Of a stretch of 46,730 nt of DNA, positions 32,679 through 41,575 are shown in pieces. Source of the stretch: Candidatus Beckwithbacteria bacterium (GTDB lineage Bacteria; Patescibacteriota; Microgenomatia; UBA1400; UBA1449); the NCBI GenBank assembly GCA_012797845.1, contig JAAZOH010000015.1:1-46730 (forward strand). Reading direction: 5' to 3'. The notes beneath the pieces are model-generated. The model worked only from the letters and a program-made list of their open reading frames with translations, searched no databases and was not told the origin of the DNA. The first letter of the stretch is position 1. The number at the start of each line of letters is the position of its first letter. The position numbers and the translations under genes are program-made.

Positions 32679-33119
32679 TTAAAATTCGGTCCTTTTTTTA
32701 GTTAAAACAAATAAATCAGGATTATTAAAGGAAGATGGGATTTGATTAGATCCTTCAACTAAAAACAGCGCAGCATTCACACTATTATTTGCAAAAAGGT
32801 GTACAGCTTTTACTTTCTTTTCCTTAAAATATGAAAAGAGAGAGGTTACAATTTCAGCTTCATATCCTTCAGAAATTAAATCATCTGTAATTTCTTTAAC
32901 AGAATTTTTATCCTGGGAAAAATCTACCACCATCAATTCGCCTGAATATTTTGAATTGAGCAGTGAATCATGAGCTCTTTGTACAAAAGCCTCGATATCA
33001 TCAGGAATTTCTCCACTAACATTAATCCATAAATGGCCTGTTTCCCAATTTGTATGTTTTCCTATTGGAAAAATTGCAGTAGCATTGGAATCAGTAATTG
33101 CACTTCTTTCTTTACTCAT
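32679..33119 (-). CDS. Hypothetical protein, 146 residues
   Basis: A soluble protein without recognised motifs. Predicted strands such as GELMVVDFSQD and KAVHLFANN alternate with helices, suggesting a small alpha/beta fold. It lies 19 bp before the hydrolase gene on the same strand. I do not recognise it. Confidence 0.6.
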   Translation of the reverse strand: MSKERSAITDSNATAIFPIGKHTNWETGHLWINVSGEIPDDIEAFVQRAHDSLLNSKYSGELMVVDFSQDKNSVKEITDDLISEGYEAEIVTSLFSYFKEKKVKAVHLFANNSVNAALFLVEGSNQIPSSFNNPDLFVLTKKRTEF

Positions 33120-33246
33120 AAAAATATATTATTTTGCTTTCGGAAAAACGTTATTTTACACCAAACACCAAAAAATTACTTTATTCAAGAACCTAAAATA
33201 TACAAAATGGAAATTAAATGTCTATGAAGATTGAGTGAAAGAAAGA

Positions 33247-33750
33247 TTAAATTACTCGATACTCTAAAAGCATAGTCCCTCTTTCGTTAAGTTTTTTAGA
33301 GCTTAATAATTTTAATTTGCAGTCAAGTTGGTCGTTAAACAGCTTTACCCCCTGACCAAACAAGTGCGGTTCGACTGTCAAGTACATATGGTCAACTAAG
33401 CCACTTTTCATAAACAAAGAGTAAATCGAAGCTCCACCGCAGATAGCTATTTTTTTATAGCCTTGTTTTTTAAAATCAGATAGCAAAGCCTGAGGTTTTT
33501 GATTGGTATAGACGAGATTATCATAATTACTTTTTAAGGGTTTTGAGGTGTAGATAATATTAAGCCGATCTTTGAGAGGTTTTCCGATGGTTTGATAGGT
33601 AGTTTTTCCCATAATAACTACCCCAGCTTCTTTTGTTTTTTTGATAAAAAAAGTTCGGTCTTCTGGTGATGTCCAATCAAAAGAAGATTGCCCAGCTTCT
33701 CGAGCAATAAAACCATCAAGAGTGATAGCAGCGATTAAAAAAATTTTCAT
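33247..33750 (-). CDS. Dihydrofolate reductase family protein
   Basis: A 167-residue protein of the FolA/RibD-C fold. Visible motifs are IAAITLDGFIA at the start, an acidic pair in SPEDRTFF (30-31) at the folate-contacting position, VIMGKTTYQTIGKPL for NADPH binding and AICGGASIYSLFM. Length and motifs fit dihydrofolate reductase. The adjacent ligase, glyA and thyA support regeneration of tetrahydrofolate for thymidylate synthesis. It lies 2 bp after the ligase gene. Confidence 0.87.
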   Translation of the reverse strand: MKIFLIAAITLDGFIAREAGQSSFDWTSPEDRTFFIKKTKEAGVVIMGKTTYQTIGKPLKDRLNIIYTSKPLKSNYDNLVYTNQKPQALLSDFKKQGYKKIAICGGASIYSLFMKSGLVDHMYLTVEPHLFGQGVKLFNDQLDCKLKLLSSKKLNERGTMLLEYRVI

Positions 33751-33752
33751 AA

Positions 33753-34505
33753 CTATCCTAGTTTATCACCTTTTTGCCATGGAATAGCGGTTAACATTGG
33801 TGCATATACATCTTCATCAAGAGAAATAAGAAGCTCATCCAGCTCTTTTTTACTGGGCACTCTATCCTGCCACTCAACCTGGCTAGGACTATTAATAATA
33901 GCCAAGGGTGTTTGTTCGGCTACTTCCCCCATTTCAAAAGTGGCTGCAACTGCCAAAGCTTCAGCCACATTAACTTGCACCATAGTCAGAGTATATCCAA
34001 ATAAATCTTTGTCCCCCCGACATTCACGCAGTGCTTTAAAACCGCAATGAGCCAAACAGGTTCCTGTCACTCCCCAACGCAGCGGTGTAGTTTTGCTATC
34101 AGTTACAATCACTCCAACTTGCTTTACATGATAATGGTCTCTCAAAAATTGCCAAATTCGGTTGGTTTCTTGCTGTAAATTTTTAGGCCACAAAACTAGC
34201 TGATTTTGAGCATTAGAACTATCAATTCCGGCATTGACACACAGCGTGTTGTTTTTGATTGCTAACATTAATTTATAACTGGAATAAGGACCGTAATACA
34301 ATTCGGCTTCTTTTTTTACCCAAGCAATTTTATCTTTTTTTTTAGTAGCAGCAATGGGAACTAGTTGGTTTTGGGCATAGCTGATAATTTTGGAAGTAAC
34401 TGCCAAAACACTTTGTTCCGGAATTTGAGCAATAGACTGCTCAATAATTTGCAGTAAATCATCACCTGGTTTAACCAGCTTAGTTTTAATAGCCTTAACC
34501 CGCAT
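33753..34505 (-). CDS. CofE-like gamma-glutamate ligase, probably folate-related
   Basis: A 250-residue protein of the coenzyme F420-0:L-glutamate ligase family: VKPGDDLLQIIEQ start, LAVTSKIISYAQ, NAGIDSSNA and IVTDSKTTPLRWG motifs. F420 biosynthesis genes are not present here; the gene sits 2 bp before dihydrofolate reductase and 62 bp after glyA. A role in adding glutamate to folate is therefore more likely than F420 synthesis. That assignment is inference from context. Confidence 0.82.
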   Translation of the reverse strand: MRVKAIKTKLVKPGDDLLQIIEQSIAQIPEQSVLAVTSKIISYAQNQLVPIAATKKKDKIAWVKKEAELYYGPYSSYKLMLAIKNNTLCVNAGIDSSNAQNQLVLWPKNLQQETNRIWQFLRDHYHVKQVGVIVTDSKTTPLRWGVTGTCLAHCGFKALRECRGDKDLFGYTLTMVQVNVAEALAVAATFEMGEVAEQTPLAIINSPSQVEWQDRVPSKKELDELLISLDEDVYAPMLTAIPWQKGDKLG

Positions 34506-34567
34506 ATCTAATTAATTTTTGTTTTATTTTGCTTTGCTGTCAAAGAAAATAGGCTTAATATACATTT

Positions 34568-35881
34568 CTACCATTTAAACAGCGGATACTTACTGGCCAA
34601 CTCTTTGACCTCTTTGCGAACTTTTACCAGGTATTGATCTCTATTCATTTTAGCTCGGAATTTTTTGATAAATTCGTTCCGCTCTTCTTTTTTCTCTGGC
34701 AAAGGATAATCTTTGACGTGGTCAATAATTTGGGCAATCCATTTGGCAATTTGTTTCATTTGCATCCCTCGCATACCACGAGTGGTCACCAAAGGTGTTC
34801 CAATTCGTACACCCGATGGATAAAAAGGTGAGCAAGGTTCATTGGGAATAGAATTAAAATTGGAATAAATCCCAGCTAGGTCCATAGCATAAGCTACTTG
34901 TTTACCAAGTCCTAATCCTAGTGGTGACAAGTCAATTAAAATCAGGTGGTTATCCGTACCATCACCAACTAGTTTTAAACCTTCATCTTTTAAAGCTGTA
35001 GCTAAAGTCTGGGCATTTTTGACAATCCAATGGCCATAGCTTTTAAACTTAGGACTCATCGCTTCACGAGCTGCAATAGCAATTCCGGCAGTAGTGGCAT
35101 TGTGTGGCCCGCCTTGTAGACCGGGAATAATGGCCATATCAATTTTGTGACCCAGCTCGGAATCTTGTTTCAGTCCCCGTTTAGTTACCAAAATCATAGC
35201 TCCTCGCGGCCCCCTAAAGGTTTTGTGAGTCGTGCTCATAATGACATCGCAATATGGAACTGGCGAAGGATGTTCACCGGTTACTACCAAACCAGTAATG
35301 TGGGAAATATCAGCCATCAGCCAAGCTCCAACCTGGTCAGCCACCTGTCTAAATTTTTTAAAATCTAAAACAAATGGGTATGCAGTTGTACCGGCAATGA
35401 TTAGTTTGGGTTTAGCTTTTTTAGCTAAAGCTAGCATTTGGTCAAAATCAATTCGGGCGTTTTTGTCTAAACCATACTGCACTGATTTGAAATACTTGCC
35501 TGAAAAAGTCACATTAGGATGGCCGTGAGTCAAATGCCCTCCTCCAGCTAAATTAAGACCCATGATCGTATCTCCTGGTTCAAGCAGAGCAAATTCGATG
35601 GCTGAGTTGGCCGGACTACCAGAATATGGTTGTACATTAACGTAGGGCACGCCAAAGAGTTTTTTGAGTCGGTTCTGAGCTAAGGTTTCGATCTGATCAA
35701 TAATTTGGTTACCTTCGTAGTAACGTCGACCAGGATAACCTTCAGAGTATTTTGAGCTTAAAACCGAAGATAACACTTGAGAAACCTCTGGAGAAATATG
35801 ATTTTCCGAAGGAATCAAGCCTATCATTTCTTTTTGGCGTTTAGCTTCTTGCTTAATCAGGTCAAAGATTTTGTCCGACAT
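34568..35881 (-). CDS. glyA: Serine hydroxymethyltransferase
   Basis: A 437-residue PLP enzyme making glycine and methylene-tetrahydrofolate from serine. Residues LIPSENHISPEV near the start, SEGYPGRRYYEGN (46-58), and the PLP Lys220 in STTHKTFRGPRG are clear. The frame stays open a further 14 codons upstream, but those codons come from the palindromic repeat at 35890-35953. ATG 35881 gives the family-typical start. It is divergent from thyA, to which its product is delivered. Confidence 0.96.
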   Translation of the reverse strand: MSDKIFDLIKQEAKRQKEMIGLIPSENHISPEVSQVLSSVLSSKYSEGYPGRRYYEGNQIIDQIETLAQNRLKKLFGVPYVNVQPYSGSPANSAIEFALLEPGDTIMGLNLAGGGHLTHGHPNVTFSGKYFKSVQYGLDKNARIDFDQMLALAKKAKPKLIIAGTTAYPFVLDFKKFRQVADQVGAWLMADISHITGLVVTGEHPSPVPYCDVIMSTTHKTFRGPRGAMILVTKRGLKQDSELGHKIDMAIIPGLQGGPHNATTAGIAIAAREAMSPKFKSYGHWIVKNAQTLATALKDEGLKLVGDGTDNHLILIDLSPLGLGLGKQVAYAMDLAGIYSNFNSIPNEPCSPFYPSGVRIGTPLVTTRGMRGMQMKQIAKWIAQIIDHVKDYPLPEKKEERNEFIKKFRAKMNRDQYLVKVRKEVKELASKYPLFKW

Positions 35882-35889
35882 GGTTTTTT

Positions 35890-35953
35890 TGTCATCCCGA
35901 GCAACGTCGAGGGATCTTATCAATAAGATTTCTCCACTTCGGTCGAAATGACA
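35890..35953. repeat. TGTCAT...ATGACA palindromic repeat, copy 3
   Basis: A 64-bp compact copy: outer arms TGTCATCCCGAG and GGTCGAAATGACA, inner ATCTTAT-CA-ATAAGAT. It ends nine bases from the glyA start codon, inside the divergent glyA-thyA control region, so it will be in the glyA leader. Confidence 0.85.
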
Positions 35954-36096
35954 AGGTATTCACTTTTAACTTGAGCCAATATGGCACAAGCATCATAATT
36001 TTGCAATTGTTAATTTACACAGCAACTCTTTTCCTCTTGCTCTTATCTTGCTAACTTGTTACATTTAGGCCGTTACAAATTTTTACAAAAAAACTT

Positions 36097-37053
36097 ATGT
36101 CCAGACCACGCCACCCTGAATATCAATATCTCGATCTATTAGACGACATTATGAAACATGGAGTTGAGAAGATTAGTCACTCAACTGGCATGGGTTTGCG
36201 CAGTGTTTTTGGCCGCCAAATTCGTTTTGATCTATCTAAAGGTTTTCCACTTTTAACCACTAAAAAAGTCTATTTAAAAGGGATTATTCATGAACTGCTT
36301 TGGTTTATTTCTGGCAGTTCTAATATTACCTACATGACTCGGAACAATGTCCATATTTGGGATGATTGGGCGTATAAAAATTACAAAGTGGCTATGGAAC
36401 TAGGTAAGGTCAAAAAAATGGAGATGCCGGAATTTGTCCAAAAAATAGTTGATGATGATGCTTTTGCTAAAAAATGGGGCGAGATTGGCCCAGTTTATGG
36501 TGCTCAATGGCGGCGTTGGCCAACTGGCGACGGTCGACATATTGATCAACTCAAATGGGCTATTGATAAAATTAAAGAAAAGCCTCATAAAAAGCACTAC
36601 ATCATTTCAGCCTGGAATGCAGCTTATATCTATGAAATGGCTAAAACCCGCGAAGATTCTATGGTAATTGCCCCCTGTCATACGTTTTTCCATATCAATA
36701 TTGATGAGAGCAACCATAAGCTATCTTTACAAATGTATCAGCGCAGCGCTGACTCTTTTTTGGGAGTACCATTTAATATTGCCAGTTATGCTCTACTAAC
36801 TATGATGCTGGCTCAAGTTACTGGTTATAAGCCCGGAGATTTTGTCCATACCTTTGGCGATATTCATGTCTACCACAATCATTTTAAACAAGTTCGGCAA
36901 CAGTTGAAGCGTAAACCTCGCAAACTACCCATTATGAGAATCAACCCTAAAATCAAAGATATTGATAAATTTACCTACGAAGATTTTGAAATTGTGGGCT
37001 ATAACCCTCACCCAGCTATCAAAGGCGAGATTACCGTGGTAGGTGGGTTTTAA
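36097..37053 (+). CDS. thyA: Thymidylate synthase (ThyA)
   Basis: A 318-residue enzyme converting dUMP to dTMP with methylene-tetrahydrofolate. Catalytic Cys194 is in APCHTFF, and QRSADSFLGVPFNIASY (Asn227) and GDIHVYHNH complete the active site. It is longer than the 264-residue E. coli form because of an insert around 98-125, as in some other ThyA proteins. The usual Q-F after the catalytic loop is H-I. The gene meets a second TS-family gene tail to tail with only two bases between stops. No Shine-Dalgarno is visible. Confidence 0.95.
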   Translation: MSRPRHPEYQYLDLLDDIMKHGVEKISHSTGMGLRSVFGRQIRFDLSKGFPLLTTKKVYLKGIIHELLWFISGSSNITYMTRNNVHIWDDWAYKNYKVAMELGKVKKMEMPEFVQKIVDDDAFAKKWGEIGPVYGAQWRRWPTGDGRHIDQLKWAIDKIKEKPHKKHYIISAWNAAYIYEMAKTREDSMVIAPCHTFFHINIDESNHKLSLQMYQRSADSFLGVPFNIASYALLTMMLAQVTGYKPGDFVHTFGDIHVYHNHFKQVRQQLKRKPRKLPIMRINPKIKDIDKFTYEDFEIVGYNPHPAIKGEITVVGGF

Positions 37054-37055
37054 TT

Positions 37056-38570
37056 TTACAAATCCGCTGTATTTGGTGCTGGATCCTGGTGATATGGCAA
37101 ATTATGTTGTAAACAATACTGCGCCCGCTGGAGTTCAGTTCCAATATACATGGCATGATCAGCCATAGAAATATAGCCCCAATCACTAATTTTCCATACT
37201 AGCTCAAGGGCTTTTTTGCCTTGCCAGCTTTTAATAGCCGGTCCCCCATCTGGCTCATATAAGGTAACGTTGATCAGCTTAGCTTTTTGATCAATTTCAA
37301 TGACGACATTTCCTTTGGGATCAAAAGTAAAATGGACAGCGGGTGTAAAGCCCAGTTCTTGCTCATAAAAATCACTCAAAATCTCTTCGACCATCTTAAA
37401 GTCGTCACTATACATATGAGCCGAATGGGTAATGAGCGTGAGTTTGCCTAGTTTGTAGCCACCGCTTTGGGCAATTTCTTCCTGCAATTTACGCAAACCA
37501 AAAGCATTGCGCGGCCAGCCATGAACCATATCTTGAGAGCGAAAATGAGCGGTGAGGAAAAATTTATGATCCTGGACACTACCTAAAATCATCACCAAAC
37601 ATGGTGTATCACCAGTGTCTGAATGTGACCAGTCCAACTCCACATCCGTGGTTAAAGCAATCATTTTTTTAGAATCCGGGCGTTTTTTGAGAAGCTCTTT
37701 GATTTTATCAATTTGATTGACCCCAAAATGCTCCATCATCCGATGACCGTAGTTGTAAGCTGTGCCTGGGATTTTACGAGCTGAAGTCATCTCTGGCAGA
37801 TAAGCAATCAGCTCTTCCTTGCTAAACGGTAAGTAAGCCGGAAAATAAGGCTCGCTCATGTCTTCATCTGACACTACGGCTACCATATTTAAAACTTCCC
37901 GCAGCTGGTTTTGCTGAGCATAGCGAGTGTGTTTATAACGGCCATATTTGTAAATTTCGTTTAAAACTTTTAGCCAAGTTTGAGCGACAGTTTTACCTTC
38001 TACTCGAAAACCAACTTGTTCTGATGGTAAAACTTGAACTTTAGGCTCACTGGGTGGGAAAATTTGCGCCTTAGCAGCAAAGGGTGGTTTTTGTTTGATT
38101 TGTTTAAGCTTGGTAATCAATTCTTTGGCAGTTTTACCTCTAAAATCAATCACTTCTACGCTTTTGCGAAAAAGTGCAATCGCTTCGTTGCTAATTTCTA
38201 CTTCGATCTCCCCTCGTCCATTTTTGATTTTGCGCTTACTATCCACTCCCTCTTTCATAAATTGCAGCAAGGCATGACCCGATAAAGACAGCTCAGCCCC
38301 CCAGAGGATAATAGTCCGAATTCGAGGATTAGCTAGTACGTTACGGATAATAGCATTGACTCCCTGACCAGAGTAAAGATTACCAATCACACAATAAAGT
38401 TTGGGGTTTTTGATAAGTTGCTCAACTACCTTTCGCTCCGTCCATAACGTACACACTGCCACCGATGAATTAATATCGCCTTTGACTAAAATGTCTTTAT
38501 ATAAAATTGGCCAGTGGGATAAATCCACTGGCAATGGGGTGGTTTTGATTTTGGATTGAGATTCAAACAT
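37056..38570 (-). CDS. Thymidylate-synthase-family protein fused to MtrA-like (DUF4346-type) domain
   Basis: A 504-residue two-domain protein. Residues about 20-150 resemble the DUF4346/tetrahydromethanopterin S-methyltransferase subunit A type (VAVCTLW, CVIGNLYSGQGVNAIIRNV, TIILWGAELS...SGHAL). Residues about 195-480 follow the thymidylate synthase core: Cys324 in D-T-P-C, HFRSQD (343-347) and GWPRNAFGL (Asn355), then SAHMYSDD for the His-x-Tyr motif. This resembles archaeal-type TS relatives rather than ThyA. It may use another one-carbon donor or act on another pyrimidine nucleotide, for instance as a dCMP/dUMP hydroxymethylase. Its start overlaps the end of the kinase-like gene by 8 bp. 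Confidence 0.78.
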   Translation of the reverse strand: MFESQSKIKTTPLPVDLSHWPILYKDILVKGDINSSVAVCTLWTERKVVEQLIKNPKLYCVIGNLYSGQGVNAIIRNVLANPRIRTIILWGAELSLSGHALLQFMKEGVDSKRKIKNGRGEIEVEISNEAIALFRKSVEVIDFRGKTAKELITKLKQIKQKPPFAAKAQIFPPSEPKVQVLPSEQVGFRVEGKTVAQTWLKVLNEIYKYGRYKHTRYAQQNQLREVLNMVAVVSDEDMSEPYFPAYLPFSKEELIAYLPEMTSARKIPGTAYNYGHRMMEHFGVNQIDKIKELLKKRPDSKKMIALTTDVELDWSHSDTGDTPCLVMILGSVQDHKFFLTAHFRSQDMVHGWPRNAFGLRKLQEEIAQSGGYKLGKLTLITHSAHMYSDDFKMVEEILSDFYEQELGFTPAVHFTFDPKGNVVIEIDQKAKLINVTLYEPDGGPAIKSWQGKKALELVWKISDWGYISMADHAMYIGTELQRAQYCLQHNLPYHQDPAPNTADL

Positions 38571-39132
38571 TACAATATTCCTGTCTTAAATAATTCATAT
38601 CATCAGATATTGTTCTATCAAAGAAAGATTCGGCTCTTTCTCCTTCAACTACTTCACATTCTGCAAAAAACAACCTTCCTTCTGTTGATAAAAGCAAATT
38701 TGATTCAGTATAAACATCAGGATGGGGAATTAATCCCTTTTTTCTAGATAAAAGAAGTGCGTTTTCTAATAAATCAATATCTTCTGTTCTTAAAGGTTTT
38801 TTGGGACAAAATTGACTCAAAAGTTTTCCTCGAATCCATTCAATAGCAAGCCCCATTACTTGATCATTTCTATCTTTAATCAAAAAGGCTGGAGCTGGTG
38901 TATAAACACCTAATTCTGAACGCCTAAATCTCAAATAAGCTTCGTATTCTTTTTTTGCAACTGCTTCTCTGTCTGGAATTACTGTCCCATTTTCATTAAC
39001 TTTTCTTATTAACTTTGCAGCAAAAAAAGCTCTGCCATCAGTAATCTTACAGACAGATTTTTCTGAGCCAGCTCTATCCTCTGTAACTCTTTCAACAATT
39101 TCAAACTGAGCAATATTAGCCATCTCAACCAT
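38563..39132 (-). CDS. Small atypical protein-kinase-like protein
   Basis: A 189-residue protein with a compact kinase-like core. Lys40 in FFAAKLI and Glu62 in AKKEYEAY could form the N-lobe ion pair. H137-P-D139-x5-N145 matches the catalytic loop of RIO/aminoglycoside-phosphotransferase-like kinases, and E158/E160 in FFAECE lie where the metal-binding D-F-G Asp is expected. No glycine-rich loop is obvious. It overlaps the TS-family gene by 8 bp and follows nrdJ by 30 bp, so it may regulate or modify a component of dNTP synthesis. An internal ATG at 39123 is an alternative start. Confidence 0.6.
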   Translation of the reverse strand: MVEMANIAQFEIVERVTEDRAGSEKSVCKITDGRAFFAAKLIRKVNENGTVIPDREAVAKKEYEAYLRFRRSELGVYTPAPAFLIKDRNDQVMGLAIEWIRGKLLSQFCPKKPLRTEDIDLLENALLLSRKKGLIPHPDVYTESNLLLSTEGRLFFAECEVVEGERAESFFDRTISDDMNYLRQEYCNV

Positions 39133-39162
39133 ATTTGAAAAGAAGTTATTTATTCAGATTTA

Positions 39163-41409
39163 TTACAAACTACACGCCGAAAAAGCACAGGACGGACAGG
39201 TTTTACAACCTTCATGAATTTGTAAAGTAGCTCCGCATTGTGGACATTTTTCAGCTGCTCTACTTTTCATTTTACCAGTTATATCTGGTATTTTTATTTT
39301 AGGTTTATTAAGCTGGGTTTTGCTTTTTGATTTGACATTGCCCACATTGAGAACTTGTACTGAACGAGAAGCATCACGATACACCGTAATACCTTTACAG
39401 CCTAATTTCCAAGCCAGTTTGTATGCTGAAGCCACATCTTCAACTGAAGCGTCATGGCGTAGATTAATAGTCTTGGAGACTGCGTTATCAACTCCTTTTT
39501 GCCAAGCTGACTGCATTTTAATATGATCTTCCCAGGCTAAATCATGAGCGGTGACAAAAATATCCTGGATTCGCTTAGGAATTTCGGAAATGTGCTGAAT
39601 GGATCCTGCTTCCATAATTTCTTCGACCAAGCCATTATCTGCCAGTTTAATTTTTTGCAGTTGTTTCAGTAAATCTGGATTAATTTCCGGCAGCTTATAA
39701 CCACCCATTGCTTCTTTGTAAAAAGCTAAAGCAAAATGCGGCTCAATGCCATACGAACAGCCGGCAATCATGGCAATAGAGCCAGTAGGCGCAATGGTAG
39801 TAATGGTGGCATTGCGTTGAGGTTTAAGCTTTTTCGAAGCTAAAGCACTGCCTTTCCAATTGGGAAAAGCGCCTTTTTCTTGAGCTAGTTTTTGAGAGGT
39901 TTTGACGCCTTCTTCGTGAATAAATGCAGAAATTTTCTCAGCTAGTTTTAACGCTTCAGAACTGTTGTATGGGATTTCCAGACGAACCAGTAAGTCAGCC
40001 CAACCCATAACCCCTAAGCCAATTTTACGGTTAGCTTTAACTACATCATCAATTTTTTTGAGTGGATAGGTACAAATAGCTACTACATCATCCAGCATCC
40101 GCACAGCAGTTTGTACAGTTTGGCTTAACTTATCCCAATCAACTTCTACATTTGAGTGAGAATGCAAATTGGTATTTTTAGGGAGTTTAATAGTTCGAGA
40201 TGGTTTTTCTTTAGGTCGGTATTTTAAGTGAGCAGCTAAGTTGATACTGCCTAAATTGCAAGCCTCATAAGGTAGTAATGGTTGCTCGCCACACAGATTG
40301 ACTGATTCGATCGGTCCAACTTGAGGTGTGGGATTATCCTGATTGATTTTGTCTAAAAAGACCATGCCCGGATCACCATTTTTCCAAGCCATAGTTGTAG
40401 CCAGATCAAAAATTGAGCGGGCATCAACTTGATTGACTACTTCACCATCACGGGGGTTAATCAGATCCCAAACCTTATCTTTTTCCACCGCTTGCATAAA
40501 TTTAGAAGTTACTCCCAAAGAAAAATTGATATGCGGCAAAGCACTTTCCTCTTCTTTACAAGTTAAAAATTCAAAAATATCAGGATGAGAAACCGGCATC
40601 ACGATCATATTACCTGATCGCCGACCCCCAGCTTGCAAGAGCATATCAGAAGCATGATTTAAAATGTGCATAACTGCCACTGGTCCGGCTGCCCGGCCAG
40701 TTGTAGTCGCCACTTTATCACCTTTGGGCCTAATCCGGCCCAAGGAAAAACCCACTCCCCCACCATTTTTTTTCAAAATTGAAGATTCTTTAACCACTTC
40801 AAAAATCCCTTCTACACTATCCGGCATGGGCAAGACAAAACAGTTAGCTAGTTGGTTATTGATCGTGCCAGCATTAGCTAGCGTCCGTCCACCTGGCAAA
40901 AAGCGCATTTGGGTCATGAGCTCAAAAAAGGCTTGTTGATGTTCTTTGCGCGTTTTAGCTGGTTCAGCTTTAGCCAAAGCTTTAGCCACCCGCTCAAACA
41001 TTTCTTTAGGAGTTTCGATAATATTGCCGTCGTCGTCACGTTGCAGATATTTATTGCTGATTACTACTAATTGGTTGTAAGACAAACCTAGATCATTGGT
41101 CACTCCCAAACCTCGACCAGCTCGAGCTTCCTGGCGCTGGCGTTCGCGGGCAATAATGTAGGCTTTAGCAATATCGTAGTAGCTATGTTCTATTAAGGTT
41201 CGTTCCACGCAATCACCGATATCATCACTACCAATCACGGTTTCTTTGCTATATTTACTTTTTAAATCTTTACCAACTAATTTAGCAACTTTATCAGCCA
41301 AAACCTCATCAATTTTACTGATGTTTTCTTGAGCTCTAATAATGGAACGAACGATTTTACCTTGAGAAAATGGTTGAAGATTACCTGATCGTTTTGAGAC
41401 TTGCCACAT
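39163..41409 (-). CDS. nrdJ: Adenosylcobalamin-dependent (class II) ribonucleotide reductase
   Basis: A 748-residue enzyme reducing ribonucleotides. The N-terminal ATP-cone (1-90) provides allosteric control. FLPGGRTLANAG (170-181), C190 in ANCFVLP, and the active-site N371-x-C373-x-E375 followed by C384 are the catalytic signature; PTGSIAMIAGCSYGIEP is also present. The last 30 residues hold CPQCG and CKTCPSC, a zinc-ribbon plus redox-active Cys tail. No small subunit or glycyl-radical activase lies nearby, which fits class II. AAGGA precedes the ATG, and a promoter is at 41452-41481. Confidence 0.93.
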   Translation of the reverse strand: MWQVSKRSGNLQPFSQGKIVRSIIRAQENISKIDEVLADKVAKLVGKDLKSKYSKETVIGSDDIGDCVERTLIEHSYYDIAKAYIIARERQRQEARAGRGLGVTNDLGLSYNQLVVISNKYLQRDDDGNIIETPKEMFERVAKALAKAEPAKTRKEHQQAFFELMTQMRFLPGGRTLANAGTINNQLANCFVLPMPDSVEGIFEVVKESSILKKNGGGVGFSLGRIRPKGDKVATTTGRAAGPVAVMHILNHASDMLLQAGGRRSGNMIVMPVSHPDIFEFLTCKEEESALPHINFSLGVTSKFMQAVEKDKVWDLINPRDGEVVNQVDARSIFDLATTMAWKNGDPGMVFLDKINQDNPTPQVGPIESVNLCGEQPLLPYEACNLGSINLAAHLKYRPKEKPSRTIKLPKNTNLHSHSNVEVDWDKLSQTVQTAVRMLDDVVAICTYPLKKIDDVVKANRKIGLGVMGWADLLVRLEIPYNSSEALKLAEKISAFIHEEGVKTSQKLAQEKGAFPNWKGSALASKKLKPQRNATITTIAPTGSIAMIAGCSYGIEPHFALAFYKEAMGGYKLPEINPDLLKQLQKIKLADNGLVEEIMEAGSIQHISEIPKRIQDIFVTAHDLAWEDHIKMQSAWQKGVDNAVSKTINLRHDASVEDVASAYKLAWKLGCKGITVYRDASRSVQVLNVGNVKSKSKTQLNKPKIKIPDITGKMKSRAAEKCPQCGATLQIHEGCKTCPSCAFSACSL

Positions 41410-41451
41410 GATTTTCCTTACTTAAAAATTAGTTGAGAAACGAGTGTTACT

Positions 41452-41481
41452 TTTATACTACTTTGACTGACCCAAATTCAA
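41452..41481 (-). promoter_or_regulatory. Promoter of nrdJ
   Basis: On the minus strand TTGAAT, an 18-bp spacer and TATAAA, 43 bp before the nrdJ start. No NrdR box or cobalamin riboswitch was recognised near it. Confidence 0.5.
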
Positions 41482-41575
41482 GACTTGAAATTTTATTTTT
41501 GCTTTCTGTTTTATCTTTGTCCACTTTTTTAAAACGCAGCTATCAAGAAGCTGTTTTGTGAATACCTTAATAAAG

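Noticed and set aside
35882-35923. Fourteen extra N-terminal codons of glyA
   Set aside because: They are encoded by the palindromic repeat and its flank and are not part of the SHMT family start.
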